From assembly GCA_028571685.1 (NCBI GenBank), contig CM053156.1, forward strand, positions 83,703,049 through 83,767,048: 64,000 nt of DNA. Direction: 5' to 3'. A program made the translations under genes and the position numbers. The stretch comes from Heterohyrax brucei. Its lineage: Eukaryota > Chordata > Mammalia > Hyracoidea > Procaviidae. Each line of letters starts with the position of its first letter. Positions within the stretch are counted from its first letter, which is position 1. Below, one piece after another: positions 1 through 11,546 of this stretch. The notes beneath the pieces were generated by a model. The model did no database searches, was not told the origin of the DNA, and was given only the letters and a program-made list of their open reading frames with translations.

Positions 1-483
1 TAAAGTGGTTACTGATGTTTTTAGACGACTATGGCCCAAGAATTGCACACTTCTAAACCAGGGACCTGGCAATTTGTGTCAGATTTTCTGATTTATCTTT
101 GCTCCAAGCTCCGGGTCCAAGTTCCTAGCAAGACTCAACTCATAACAAGAGATGATCATAAAAGTTGGGCTGGTACTTTCAGCCTTGTCTGCCTCCAGTA
201 TAAACAAAAGGAGTTGGACTGGGTCTTCTCTATACTCGTTAAATCTGGACCTATCACTGGTTTACTAGGTCCTTCCCTCTGAACCTGGTACCCCATTCCC
301 ACTTATGAAAACATCCAGCAAAATAAAGATATGCTTTTCTTGCATTTAGCTAATGTAACATTATTCTATTCTATCATGCCAAATTCCATACTTGGACTTC
401 ACGCAGTGACCTGAATGTTTTATGCTACTTCACAGTTACAGGTGAACATTCCTTAGTGGAACATTCTGACCTAGTAGCGTATA
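1..483. other. Unassigned flank, no gene seen
   Basis: I recognise no repeat or gene here. An open frame at 31-282 (83 codons) shows no domain and is within the length expected by chance. The stretch ends at the TA dinucleotide (482-483) where the Tigger1 element begins. Confidence 0.5.
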
Positions 484-595
484 CAGGAATACCTCATCTT
501 ACTGTGCTGAGCTTTATTGCACTTTGCAGATACTGCATTTTTTACAAAGCGAAGGACTGTGGCAACCCTGCTTTGACAAAGTCTGTTGGTGACTC

Positions 596-2687
596 CAGAG
601 ATGATACTATCCTCCTATGAACAGTTGATGTTCAAGAAAGGCCCTAAGACATTAAACTGGGGTAAAACCAAGCTCTTAAATAAACGGTGGTGGCAAAATT
701 GGATATCCATCGGCAAAACAATGAAACAAGACCCACATCTTACATCTTATACAAAAACCAACTCAAATGGATAAAAGACCTAAATATCAAATCTAAAATG
801 ATAAAGCTAATTCAAGAAAAAGTAGGAACAACAATGGAAGTTTTAATATACAACATAGACAGACTTGAAAATCTATCAAACAAACCACAAACAACAGAAG
901 AGAAAATAGATAAATAGGAACTACTAAGAATCAAATACTCCTGCTCACCCAAAGACTTTATTAATAGAATCAAAAAGTCACCTACAGATCAGGAAAAAAT
1001 ATTTGGCAACTATATGTCAGACCAACACCTGATCTCCATAATTTATAAAGTACTGCAAAACATCAATAAGAAAAAGATAAATCATCCAATTAAGTGATGG
1101 GCAAAGGAGATGGACAGACACTTCTCTAAAGAGAAGATCCAGGCAGCCAAAAAACACTTGCGGACATGCTCACGATCATTAGCTATTAAAGAAATTCAAA
1201 TCAAAATGAAAATGAGATACCATCTCACCCAAATAAGATTGGCCATAATCCAAAAAACACAAAACAACAAATGCTGGAGAGGCTGTGGAGAAATGGGAAC
1301 TCTCCTACAACTGTTTTTGGGATTGCAAAATGGTGCAACCTCTTTGGAAAGCAATCTGAGCTTCCTTAAAAAGCTGGATATAGATATACCCTTTGACCCA
1401 GTAATTCCACTGCTTAGAATATATCCTACAGAATCAAAGCCATTCACACCAACTGATATAGGCACACAAATGTTCATCGCAGCACAGTCCACAATAGCAA
1501 AAATATGGAACCAACCCAGATGCCCAACAACAGGGGAGTGAATAGGTAAACTATGGTATATGTACTCAATGGAACACTATGCAATGATAAAGAACAATGA
1601 TGACAGCAGGAAACATCTCACACCTAGTTTCAATTGGAGGACATTATGCTGAAGGAAAGTAGTCAGTGACAAAAGGACAAATACTGTATGAGACCCCTAC
1701 GATAAGAACTTAAAAACAGACTCATGCATAGCATAGAAGAAAAGACTGTTTGATGGCTACAAGGGTGGGGAGGGAAGAAAGGCAAGGGGGGAGGGTCTAG
1801 ATTAGATAGTTGATAGAAATTTGGTTGGATGAAATCTGTGACAGCACACATTAGAAAGACAATCAATATTAATTGGACTTCAACATAACATGATTACTCC
1901 TCCCATCTTAACCCAATATTGCAAGGACAGAGTAGCTGGGGCTGGGGGCCAGGCACAATGCTTTCAGGGGAGACTGAGGCCAACTGGCACAACTAGCATT
2001 TTGCTAAGAGAGCTTTCTGCACTCCACATTGGTGAGTGGCATCTGGGGTCTTAAAAGCTATCAAGCTGTCATCTGAGAGTACACCAAATGGTCTCAACTC
2101 AGCAGGAATGGATGATTACCAAGGACCAAAATGACATTGGGAAAAGAGAACCCAGAAGACAGAGAAACCCACGTGAGTGGGTGATTACACTGACTTGTGA
2201 GTGAAGAACTGGATGGTGTCTGTGAGCTGTGATCGAGCTCACAAAGCTGAGTCTCATGGCAACACAAGAATAAAAAGGGTGCACCCTGACATCTCCACTA
2301 AAAGACCACAACTGATGGTCCAGGGGCCTCGAATTTCCCCTGGGAGCATGGCCCCTGGCCTTGATGCTGCCCATGTCCATGAATTATAATGGAGATCAGC
2401 TCTCCGGACAGGAATGGATTGGACTTGGTAACACAGAATGTCCATATCATGTGTGCACTTTATGGTTCTACGCATCTGTAGGATGTTGTCCTGCCGAGCT
2501 CTTACTGGAGGAAGGGGAATGCGTGGAAAAGAAAGGATAGGAGATTGTTGGGAGGATAAGACATGTATGGAGTGGAGAGGAAGAGTGTGCTGTCACCGGG
2601 CAGGGAGAACAGTGGGAGTTGTATATAGGTGGGCATGCAAATTTATACGGGAATGTACATTTTCAATCATAAAAAAAAAAAGAAAAA
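596..2687 (+). mobile_element. L1 LINE, 5'-truncated, inside Tigger1
   Basis: It begins in the C-terminal part of ORF2, continues through a long 3' UTR with the G-rich tract typical of L1 ('ggtggggagggaag' near 1765), and ends in an A-rich tail at 2671-2687. The flanking Tigger1 sequence is repeated in diverged form on both sides ('ctgttggtgactcc' at 583-596 and 'ccattgttgccatt' at 2689-2702), as expected for a target-site duplication. The same 3' UTR family occurs in opposite orientation at 62093-64000. Confidence 0.92.
608..1660 (+). pseudogene. L1 ORF2 C-terminal remnant
   Basis: This is the end of the L1 ORF2 protein, downstream of the reverse-transcriptase catalytic core. An uninterrupted stretch of 143 codons lies at 1110-1541. 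It includes the conserved C-terminal segment reading KTQNNKCWRGCGEMGTLL (about residues 50-67 of that stretch) and the Zn-knuckle-like region that follows. Upstream pieces (586-774 and 687-917) are in other frames, so the reading frame is shifted. Endonuclease and catalytic reverse-transcriptase motifs are absent because of 5' truncation, so no activity is possible. Confidence 0.88.
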
Positions 2688-2790
2688 CCCATTGTTGCCA
2701 TTTTTCAAAAGCATGTGCTTACTTCATGTTTCTGTGTCACATTTTGGTAATTCTCACAATGTTTCAAATTTTTTTTGTTATTATATATGC

Positions 2791-2957
2791 AGAAACCCTG
2801 GTGGCATGGTGGTTAAGTGCTATGTCTGCTAGCAAATGGTAGGCAGTTCATATCTATCAGACACTCCTTGGAAGCTCTAGCAAGCACTGTGACTCTGTCC
2901 TATAGGGTCTCCATGAATTGGAAATGACTTGACAGCAGTGGGTTCAGTTTTGGTTTG
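2791..2957 (+). mobile_element. AfroSINE, short form
   Basis: Nearly complete: tRNA-like head 'accctggtggcatggtggtt', degraded B box, 'cactccttggaagctct' middle and 'gacttgacagcagtgggttc' tail. It interrupts the untranslated leader of Tigger1, so it is younger than that element. Confidence 0.92.
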
Positions 2958-3191
2958 GAGCGTGTCTGTGATGGTTATCTGTGATCAGTGATCTTCAATG
3001 TTACTGTTGCAATTGTTTTAGGGTGCCGTGAACTATACACATATGAAACAGCAAACTTGATTGATAAAATACAGTGTGTATTCTGACTGCCCCGCCAGCC
3101 CCACCATCACCCCATCTCTCTCCCTTTCCTTGGGCCGCCCTATTCCATGAGACATGGCAATATTAAAATAAGGCCAATTAATAACCGTTTA

Positions 3192-4930
3192 GTGGCCTTT
3201 AAGTATTAAAGAGCAAGGAACAGTCACACATCTCTCACTTTAAATCAAAAGTTAGAAATGAGGAAGGTATGTTGAAAGCCAAGGCAGGCTGAAAGATATG
3301 CCTGTTGTGCCAAACAGTTAGCCAGATTGTGAGTACAAAGGAAAAATTCTTGAAGGAAATTAAAAGTGCTCCTCCAGAGAATACTTGAATGATAAAAAAG
3401 CAAAACAGCCTTATTGCTACACAGAGAAAGTTTTCAGGATCTGCATAGAAAAGTCAAGCCTGCTATAACATCCTTTTAAGCCAAAGGCTAATCCAGAACA
3501 AGGTCCTAACTCTTTTATTCTATGGAGGTTGAGAGAGGTCAGAAAGCTGCAGAAGAAAAGTTTGAAGCTCACAGAGGTTGGTGCATGAGGTTTAAGGAAA
3601 GAGGCTATCTCTGTAATGTGAAAGTGCAGGGTGAAGCAGCAAACACTGATGTAGAAACTGTACGTTATTCAGAAGATCTAGCTCAAATCACTGATGAAGG
3701 TGGCTACACTAAACAACAGATTTTCAGTATAGACAAAACAGCTTTATATTGGGAGAAAATGCCATCCAGGACTTTCATGGTTAGAGATGTCAACACTTGG
3801 CTTCGAAACTTTGAGGGACAGGCTGACTTTCTTGTTAGAGGCTAATGTAACTGATGACTTTTAGTTGAAACCAATGCTCATTTGCCAATCCAAAAAATCC
3901 TCAGGCCCTTAAGAATTAGGCTAAATTTACTCAGCCTGTGCCTTATTAATGGAACAAGAAAGCTGTATGGCAACATGTCTGTTTACAACATGGCTTAGTG
4001 AATATTTTAAGCCCACTGTTGAGGCCTACTGCTCAGAAAAAAAGATTATTTTCAAAATATTACTGCTCATTCACAATACACCTGGTCTCCTAAGAGCTCT
4101 GATGGAGAGGTGAAGGAGACTAATGTTATTTTTCTTGTCTGCTAGCACACCACTTGTTGTTTAGCTCATGGATCAATGCATAGTTTCAACTTCCAATTCT
4201 TATTATTTAAGAAATACACTTTATAGTGCTAAAGCATCATAGATAGTGATTCATCTGACACCTCTGGCAGAAGCAAATCAAAAAAACATCTGAAAAGGAT
4301 TCACCACTCTAGATGCCAGGAAGAGCATTCATGGAAGGAGGTCAAAATACCAACATTAACAGAAGTTTGGAAGAAGCTGATTCTAATCCTCGTGGATGAC
4401 TTTGAGAGCTTCAAGGTTTCATTGGAGGAAGTAACTGCAGATGTGGTAGAAACAGCAAGAGAACCAGAATTAGAAGTGGAGCCTGAAAATGTGACTAAAT
4501 TGCTGCAATCTCATGATAAAATTTAATGGGCGAGGAGTTGCTTCTTATGGATGAGCAAAGAAAGTGGTTTCTTGAGATGGAATCTACTGGTGAAGATACA
4601 GTGACCATTGTTGACATGACAACAAAAGACTTAGAATATGGCATAAATCTTTGTTGATAAAGCAGCTGCAGGGTTTGAGGGGATTGACTCCAACTTTGAA
4701 AGATGCTCTATTGTGGGTGAAATGCTATCTAGCATCATTGCCTGTTATAGAGAAACCATTCATGGGAGAAAGAATCAATCAATACAGCAAAATTCTTGGC
4801 TGTCTTATTTTAAGAAATTGCCACAGCCACTCCAACTTCAGCAGCCACCAGTTAGCAGCCATCAGTGTGGAGGCAAGACCCTCCACCAGCAAAAGGAAGA
4901 TGACATGTGAGAGGCTCAGATGATGGTCAG
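3192..4930 (+). pseudogene. Tigger1 transposase remnant
   Basis: A remnant of the pogo-type transposase, a DDE-family DNA transposase with an N-terminal CENP-B-like helix-turn-helix region. The expected start codon is GTG at 3192. The N-terminal DNA-binding part falls at about 3200-3480. A 107-codon open stretch at 3522-3845 carries the [12 protein letters not shown] segment and the first catalytic block, where the usual VDET reads IDKT ('[15 protein letters not shown]'). The C-terminal part lies at about 4330-4930 and ends near 'ctcagatgatgg', with the normal stop lost. Several frameshifts and stops separate the pieces. TIGD1-like host genes are related, but this copy still sits between its own terminal repeats and shows no sign of domestication. 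Confidence 0.9.
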
Positions 4931-4985
4931 CATTTTCAGCAAGAAAGTGCTTTCTAATTAACGTATATACATGATTTTTTTAGAC

Positions 4986-5152
4986 TCCCCACCCAACCCA
5001 CTGCTGTAGAGTCGGGTCCAACTCATAGCAACCCCATAGGGTAGAGGAGGACTGCTCCATGGAGTTTCCAAGGAGCACCTGGAAGATTTGAGCTGCCAAA
5101 CTTTTGATTAGCAGACATAGCACTTAACTCACTACGTCACCAGGATTTCCTT
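4986..5152 (-). mobile_element. AfroSINE, short form
   Basis: Full-length reverse copy, from tail 'caacccactgctgtagagtc' to head 'ctacgtcaccaggattt'. It is inserted in the 3' non-coding end of Tigger1, just after 'gatttttttagact'; Tigger1 resumes with 'actacagtatagtgca'. Confidence 0.93.
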
Positions 5153-5325
5153 TTTAGACTACAGTATAGTGCAAACAGAACTTTTATACGCACTGGGAAA
5201 CACAAAAAACAGACCAAAGAAAAAAATGGTTTGACTTGTTTTATTGCAGTGATCTGGAACCAAACCAGCAGTGTCTTGGAGGCATGCCTACATGACTATA
5301 GTGTCTTTGTTGAAATAAAAGTCAA

Positions 5326-5491
5326 AACCCAAACCAAACCCACTGCCATCGAGTCAATTCCCATTCATCACAACCTTGTAGGACAGAGTAGAACTGCCCC
5401 ATAGAGTTTTCAAGGAGCACCTGGCAGATTTGAACTGCTGACCATTTGGTTAGTAGACATAACATTTAACCACCACATCACCAGGGTTTCC
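5326..5491 (-). mobile_element. AfroSINE, short form
   Basis: Complete reverse copy: 'aaaccaaacccactgccatc' tail, 'tttgaactgctgacc' B-box region and 'catcaccagggtttc' head. It lies 35 bp beyond the right end of Tigger1. Confidence 0.95.
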
Positions 5492-6675
5492 AGGTAAAGG
5501 TCAGTTCTGTATTAAATCCTCACTACTCTTACGTTTGAGATTCTCTACAAAGAATTCTTTAGAATTTGAATCCTCTTCCTTTGCTGATTTTCCTTCAGGC
5601 CATCCCTAGCCATTGAATCATTTTTAAGTAATGATTTAGGTTGATTACAGTCACTGAAATTTAGGAGAAAGCCTTTCTAAGGGAAACTTAGCCCGAAACT
5701 GTACATAGTCTTCCTGTACGACCTGGCTTACAGAGCAGCACGTTGTGCGTGCAGCCGTTTCGTGGTATCACTGATGGCTAAGAGACAGTGAATTGTATAC
5801 TACTCTCTTCCTCCAAGCTGTTAAGTGTTCCAGTTCCTCACTCTGGATTTGATTTGATTTTACTTTTTAAGAAGGTAATTTTTTGAAAAGAGTTCTCTTT
5901 GTTCCATGACAGTAATTTTCAGCACTGTCTCTGTCACTTACTCAGCGGTCCTGTGCCTTCTCCCAGAGCACAGAGTGACTGAAACATTAATTACCCTTCA
6001 GAGATACTCAGCCATGCTTCTTTCAGCACAGCTCTGACATTTGGGGGATTGTCAGTCACCTGGAGGTATACTGAATTCATATTAAATTTCACATTACACA
6101 TTCCATCAAGGACTCTGCATACATAGGGGGAGGAGGGGTGGGAATTAGAAGAGGAGGGAGTCATTTTAACTTATTTTAGACATGAGACAACACAGAGTAG
6201 GTGACGTGTGGAATTAATGAAGCATGCAATCATAATTACATGGCTGGTTCAGCAATCTACCCTCCAAACGGTGCCTGAAAACAGCTAATGACATAACTCA
6301 CGTACGCATGTTAGTTTAGCATCTCTCAGGCTCGGAGTGAGTTTAGTTCAGGGTCTCTCAGACTAGGTGACAGCTTAGTCATTGTTGTCAACAAAAAGCT
6401 TCTCAAACCTCACCTCCCCCTTTGAGATTCAAGTCCAGTCCTGACTACTAGCAAGACTACGGCAGGAGTCTGTTTCTTTTTGACCTGATTGCACAGATTT
6501 GGGAAGATGGCATGACATGCAGGAGAGGTAGTATCGTAGATGCAGGATGATCTCTCCTTGCCTCTCTAACCATCCATACATCCATAAGTTACCAATGAAG
6601 GACTAAAGGAAAGTAGTGCCAGACTGCTCCCACCTCGTCTGCAGCAAGGTGTGGAGCAGGATATTTCACACAGAA
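5492..6675. other. Unassigned, apparently unique sequence
   Basis: I recognise no repeat or convincing frame. A purine-rich run ('gggggaggaggggtggga') lies near 6126. No open frame of 60 codons or more is present. Confidence 0.45.
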
Positions 6676-6800
6676 TAACCCATTGCCTTCAAGTTAGTTG
6701 TTACTCATAGCATCCCTACTGGACAGAGTAGAACTGCTGCATTGAGTTTCCAAGGAACACCTGGTGACCTGCCGGCCTTCTGGTTAGCAGCCGTAACACT
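6676..6800 (-). mobile_element. AfroSINE, partial
   Basis: Reverse copy with tail ('aacccattgccttcaagtta') through the B box ('ggccttctggttagcagccg'). It stops before the tRNA-like 5' end, so it is 5'-truncated. Confidence 0.88.
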
Positions 6801-7107
6801 GTTGTTGATAACACTCTCCTGAATTCCACTTAAGATTTTTACTTGCTGATTTCCTTCCGGTCCTCGTGCATGCACAGTTATTAACTATTGAACGTGTTTG
6901 TAGTAAACTAAATGTTTTATTGTAGTTTCACTTAATAAATCTCTTGTTCATTTGCCAGCATCTTGTTCTTCTCCTTCCTTTCCCTTTTCCTTTCTAACCT
7001 CATTCGACTAGGGCAAACAATGTCAACAGCCTGGTGTGGATCCTTGCATAACTTTTCCACAACACAGTCAAGCATATGTGGAATATATACACATCTATAG
7101 GGTAATT
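6801..7107. other. Unassigned
   Basis: No repeat family recognised. It contains a pyrimidine-rich stretch near 6970-6995. Confidence 0.4.
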
Positions 7108-7270
7108 GGAAACCTTGGTGGAGTAGTGGTTAAGTGCTACAGCTGTAATCCGCAAGGTCAGCAGTTTGAATCTACCAGGAGTTTCTTGGAAACTCTACGG
7201 GGAAATTCTGCCCTGTCCTATAGCGTCACTATGAGTCAGAAATTGACTGGGTGGCAGTGGAGTTACAGGG
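7108..7270 (+). mobile_element. AfroSINE, short form
   Basis: Complete copy with head 'aaccttggtggagtagtggtt', B box 'tcagcagtttgaatctacc' and an eroded tail ('gactgggtggcagtggagtt'). Confidence 0.92.
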
Positions 7271-8450
7271 TTATTTTGGTATGTTGGTTTCTTTACAAAA
7301 CTATAGCCCAAAATATAATACCTTGTACATTTCTCTGCAACTGGCCTTTCTCAGTGTTCAATGCAACATAAGTGGTTAGAACATACTTTGATAAGTGGTT
7401 AGAACATACTTTGTGTTATAAAATCATGTATTTTATCTTGTGCTTATCCAGATGATCATCAGGATTGATACAACTGGTTTGGCTGACTAAGTGGGTATCC
7501 CCTTCTTTGTGTCAAGATGAACTTGTCTTGGGTCAAAAACAAAGAACTGTTAAAAGAGCCTCAAGTTCCTTACTGAAATGCTGTCATCTCGTGGATTCTG
7601 ACATCCCTTTCTCCTGGTTTACTTCCTCAAGCTCTCTTCTCAGCCATGTGTGTGGAAAGCCATTTCCGTTTCTCTCTTTTCCTTGCATTTAAGTATAGAC
7701 CAACTCTCTCTGTGACAGCACTACAAAACCAACAGCCCTGTAATCTTAGTGGCTAACCTTAACAGGTACTCACCTGGAAAGACTGATTTCACATTTCCAG
7801 CACATCCCTGAAAAGTAAATTGTTCTGAGTCAAGTTTCACTTGTTTGTTTGTTTGTGTGTGTGTGTGTATTTTGTTCAAATTCTTTTTTGTGTTTTAATT
7901 TGCCTGGAGCCTTTCTCTGTGTCTCTCTATGCTAACAACAAATCAAACAACATGCTTGCATACAGCTTTTCTTGGAAACCAAAGCAAGGTGCCATGATCA
8001 GGAACAAAGCATTGTCTTTCTGTACACAGTTTGAAGGAACTGAGGGTTTGCCAAGTTCCTCGCAGTCACAGTCCTAGAGGACTCAATAGCCTTTTCCTCT
8101 TCATTATCAAATGTAAGTCTTTATAAAATAAAAACATTGTTTTTCTAACTTTGCCCTTTGTCAAAGAAAAGCTGGTATACATCAATATATCCCAGTTGTA
8201 CTAATAGAAGAGACCAACAATTGTTTAGTAGAGTGTCTAGAAACAATTTACAGTGAGACCTGTGAGAGCTGGAGCTTGCCTGGACTGCCTTATTTTTCCA
8301 GATCTCATAAGTTTTCTGTCTTTGGCAAGGTGCAGTCTTAACAGTTTTTATGGCTCATTCTACTGTAAAATATTGGAGTTTTCCTCCTCTGACACGTTTC
8401 TACTCTTATACACAGGTTCCAACTTTCTCAGGTTTTACCTTATAACATAG
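7271..8450. other. Unassigned, with a near-tandem repeat
   Basis: A short direct duplication, 'agtggttagaacatacttt', occurs at about 7370-7389 and again about 24 bp later. A (GT)n tract lies at about 7840-7869. Open frames at 7465-7692 and 7841-8077 show no domain; the second starts in the GT repeat and is a low-complexity artefact. Confidence 0.45.
7840..7869. repeat. (GTTT)n/(GT)n microsatellite
   Basis: 'tgtttgtttg' runs directly into about six GT units. Confidence 0.9.
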
Positions 8451-8618
8451 CAAACCAAAACCAAACCCATTGCCATCGAGTCAATTCTGACTCATAGTGA
8501 CCCTACAGGAGAGGAGAACTGCCCCTGTAGAGTTTCTAAGGAGTGCCTGGCAGACTCGAACTGCTGACGTTTTGGTTAGCAGCCATGGCACTGAACCACT
8601 GCATCACCAGGGGTTCCG
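8451..8618 (-). mobile_element. AfroSINE, short form
   Basis: Complete and well preserved reverse copy, from 'aaccaaaaccaaacccattg' to 'gcatcaccaggggttcc'. Confidence 0.95.
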
Positions 8619-8829
8619 TATAACACACAGAAGTTGATTAATGTATGTCATAGTTAGACACATCTTAGTTAGAACTATCTAAGTATCATCCTTATTACAG
8701 AAATCCAACAGAAATTGGAGGAATGGCTTTCTCACATGATGAGTAGTTTCATATGCAATTATCACTGATGTAAAACTCGAGTCACCCACGTTTCAGGTGC
8801 AGGGAGAGGGTTTAATAGGGCTCTAGCTA

Positions 8830-8989
8830 TAAACCCTGGTGGTGTAGTGGTTAAGTGTTAAGGCTGCTAAACAAAAAGTCAGCAGTTCAAATCCTCCAGG
8901 CACTCCTTGGAAACTCTATGGGGCAGTTCTACTCTGTCCTATCGGGTCACTATGTGTGTGAGTCGACTCCATGGCACTGAGTTGGTTTA
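8830..8989 (+). mobile_element. AfroSINE, short form
   Basis: Well preserved copy with head 'aaaccctggtggtgtagtgg'. There is a small TG expansion ('tatgtgtgtgagtcgactcc') where the consensus has 'tatgagtcgg'. It faces the minus-strand copy at 8451-8618, about 210 bp away. Confidence 0.95.
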
Positions 8990-9413
8990 GCTACAGAGTG
9001 GAGAATCCCTACTTTAGGAAGCACTGAAGTGGTGAGAACATAAACAGAAATATAAAGAGCCTGGATTCCAAGGAAAGCACATCAAATCCCCCAGTAGGTG
9101 GGAGCTAGAATAGGGCATTAAGGCAGAAGTTACAGAGCCCATGATGAAGACCTCTGGACAGAAATAAATAAGGTCATAAGGGCAAGGCAGGCAGAAGGTG
9201 AGCACAGGTTCACACTTTTAGAGACACCCACAAATATCAGAGTATCTCTAGGAGGGATGGAGATCTGGACCATTGCTGTTACCTGGATATTGCAGATTTT
9301 AAGCATCATAATAAATACCCTAACAGAAGTTTAAAATTAATGATATAATTCAGTTTTCACTTTTAACCAATCAATACTTTTAACAAAAGTTTTGCAGTAT
9401 GATATGATTGTGC
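8990..9413. other. Unassigned
   Basis: No repeat recognised. A 63-codon reverse frame at 9014-9205 has no detectable domain. Confidence 0.4.
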
Positions 9414-9570
9414 TATCCCATGGCTGTCGAGTTGGGTCCAACTCATAGCAACCCTAGAGGTCGGAGTAGAACTGCCCCATAGAGTTTCCAAGGAGTACCT
9501 AGAGGTTTGAACTGCCAACTTTTTGGTTAGCAGACGTAGCACACTTAACCCACTGCACCACCAGGGTTTC
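9414..9570 (-). mobile_element. AfroSINE, short form
   Basis: Reverse copy missing the extreme tail; the head 'gcaccaccagggtttc' is intact at the right end. Confidence 0.94.
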
Positions 9571-9801
9571 TAGATTTCTGATTTAAAAATAAAAAAATTT
9601 AGAAAGAACAACCAACAGAGGAGGACCAGTCTGATCTATAATTCACCATGGGGACAGTGGGGATGAGGCAGAGTGAAATAAGTGACTGCGTGCTGAGCAT
9701 AACCCACACTGTTTTCGTTCTTAATTCTGTCTCCAAGCATGAGGCCGTTGTTTCCCTTAGTTTCTCTCGAGGTGAGGACTATTCTATACTGTTTTTAGGA
9801 C

Positions 9802-10175
9802 TGTGGAAAAACAAATGATAGTGATCTAAAAGCCATAAAAGAAAAACAAAATAATCAGCTGGGACCTTATCTGACGGCCAGACTACCTCTGGGCCCACAA
9901 CACCAGTCAAGTTATCAACACATCTGGGACATGACCATTGTGACCACCTAAAGAACGCTAACATTCTATAAATTCCTAGGACTCGTAAAGCCTTCTTCCC
10001 TTCTCCTATAAAACCTCCAGCTGGTCTCTATGTCTAGGAGGCGGACTTTCGAGGAATCTGTCTCCTCTGTCTCCTCATGTACAGCTACACAATAGAACCT
10101 CTTGCTTCTCATCTCACCTTTCTCTCAGAGATTGGCTGTTTGGGGCAGGCAGCATGAATTCCACTTAGGTTTGCA
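9802..10175 (+). mobile_element. Solo LTR, class-I ERV-like
   Basis: It has promoter-like architecture: a TATA motif in 'cctataaaacctcc' near 10005, then a U5-like 'cttgcttctcatctcacc' segment after a degenerate polyadenylation signal ('caatagaacc' near 10090), ending 'ggtttgca'. No internal retroviral sequence follows, so it is a solo LTR. The left border is approximate. Class I assignment is from the resemblance of the R-U5 part to gammaretrovirus-like LTRs. Confidence 0.65.
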
Positions 10176-11163
10176 GTAGCAAGCTCAGGACTGGGTCCAT
10201 TCCATTGTGCATGGCATCACCAGGACATAAGTGTCTACTCAGGGACATCTCATGACAACAATAGCAACAGGTAGTTTTGTCCAGGTTGGAGAACTACATT
10301 TGAAGTTGAATGCTAAGTGTCTTCTTTCTACTCTGTCAGTGTTTCTCTGTATTTCTCTGGGTGTTTAATTGCATTCATACTCAATGCCTGAAGTCTAAAT
10401 CTGGGGCACTTGATCCATGCAGGAACTGGCCCAAGTGTTCCTCTGGGTCCCTTCAGTTTCCCCACCCTATGAAAGGTCTGGCAACTCTCCACCGATAATG
10501 CCTGTTTATTAGCTTGATGGATTTGGTTGACCTCAAGGGTTAGACTCCACACTCTGTGAATTAATCCACCCTGAAAAAACTGATTTAGCATTTTTGATGT
10601 ACCTCTGATAGGAAAGTTGCTCTAGAGAAATGTTTTATTTATGTTTTTGCTTGTCAGTTTCTCTTACCCTCTTTTATGCAAATCCTTTATGTTTTCATTT
10701 GCCTGGGCTTGTAATTTCCATGACCACAGCAAGTCTAAAAGGGAAACATTAGCAAGTCGCTCTCTCATTTGATGAGTACAGACAGATAATCTAATCTGAA
10801 TAAATTGTGTTATGATGTATTAATTATCCAGTGTGCAGTCTACACAAATCCATTTCACCAGAAGGTTGCCAACACTCTCCATTTTTTTTCTGTTCCGAAC
10901 TCACAGCCAGAATCATTCTTATGACTTAAATAGCAGAGAAATTAGGAAATTAGGAACACACCAATATTAGCAAAATGAATGATGTAGAACTTCATCACGT
11001 CGATGAATGGCAGAACTTCATCATTTAAATGTTTTTATTTGTAGCCAACTTTTTGCAAGGATGATTTTAGTAACTCGACTTGGGAAGAAATAAATTTGTT
11101 TGCAGTAAACTGGAAGAAAATGAGCCTCCCTCCGTCACAGAATTCACAACTTGAAAATGTCAT
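10176..11163. other. Unassigned
   Basis: No repeat or exon-like frame recognised. The open frames at 10310-10498 and 10328-10591 overlap on opposite strands and show no domain. Confidence 0.4.
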
Positions 11164-11535
11164 AATACAGCCATGCATCACTTAACACCTCCAATGCATT
11201 CTGTGAAACGGGATGCTGTGTAATTTGGTCATTGTGCAAACACCATATTCTGGAGGAAGTTCCTTTCAGGCAGTCACTTCCAAATGAAGGAGGTTGTGTC
11301 CATTTTAACGATTTGCTGGGGCAAATAGCCTCCCTCTGCAATTAGTTTGCCTAAGGTTTCTACAAGTTCTTCCGCTTTGGCGTCACTGCCCGCAGATTCA
11401 CCACTCATTTTCACGTTACACAGAGAAAACTTTGGTTGAAGGACTTCAACCACCAGCACTAAAACTAATCTTGGTGTCACAGTCTTCTGCTGCTTTGACC
11501 TGAAGCATCCTTACACAACTAAACCCTTCTGAACC
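11164..11535 (-). mobile_element. Tigger-type (Tigger2-like) transposon fragment
   Basis: The left end reads 'acagccatgcatcacttaac', resembling a Tigger-family terminal repeat. The following sequence, read on the minus strand, encodes a piece of pogo-like transposase: 11274-11480 contains LIAEGGYLPQQIVKMDTTSF, matching the block around the first catalytic Asp (the family norm is close to 'GGY.PQQ.FN.DET'). Frames are broken at both ends, and the other terminal repeat was not found. Confidence 0.72.
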
Positions 11536-11546
11536 ATATTAGAGTA

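Larger units (their letters stand above)
484..5290 (+). mobile_element. Tigger1 DNA transposon, near full length, interrupted
   Basis: A pogo/Tc1-superfamily element running from a left terminal repeat ('caggaatacctcat' at 484) to a right terminal repeat ('ggaggcatgccta' ending near 5290), with a TA at the left border as expected for TA-target integration. Host pieces are 484-595, 2688-2790, 2958-4985 and 5153-5290. They are separated by an L1 (596-2687), a plus-strand SINE (2791-2957) and a minus-strand SINE (4986-5152). The pieces join in the order of the Tigger1 consensus, including the non-coding leader and the 3' end after the transposase. Removing the insertions leaves about 2.4 kb, close to the family's usual length. 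It is inactive because the transposase frame is broken. Confidence 0.93.

Noticed and set aside
3522..3845. A domesticated Tigger-derived gene
   Set aside because: The frame is one piece of a transposase broken elsewhere by frameshifts, and it lies between its own terminal repeats.
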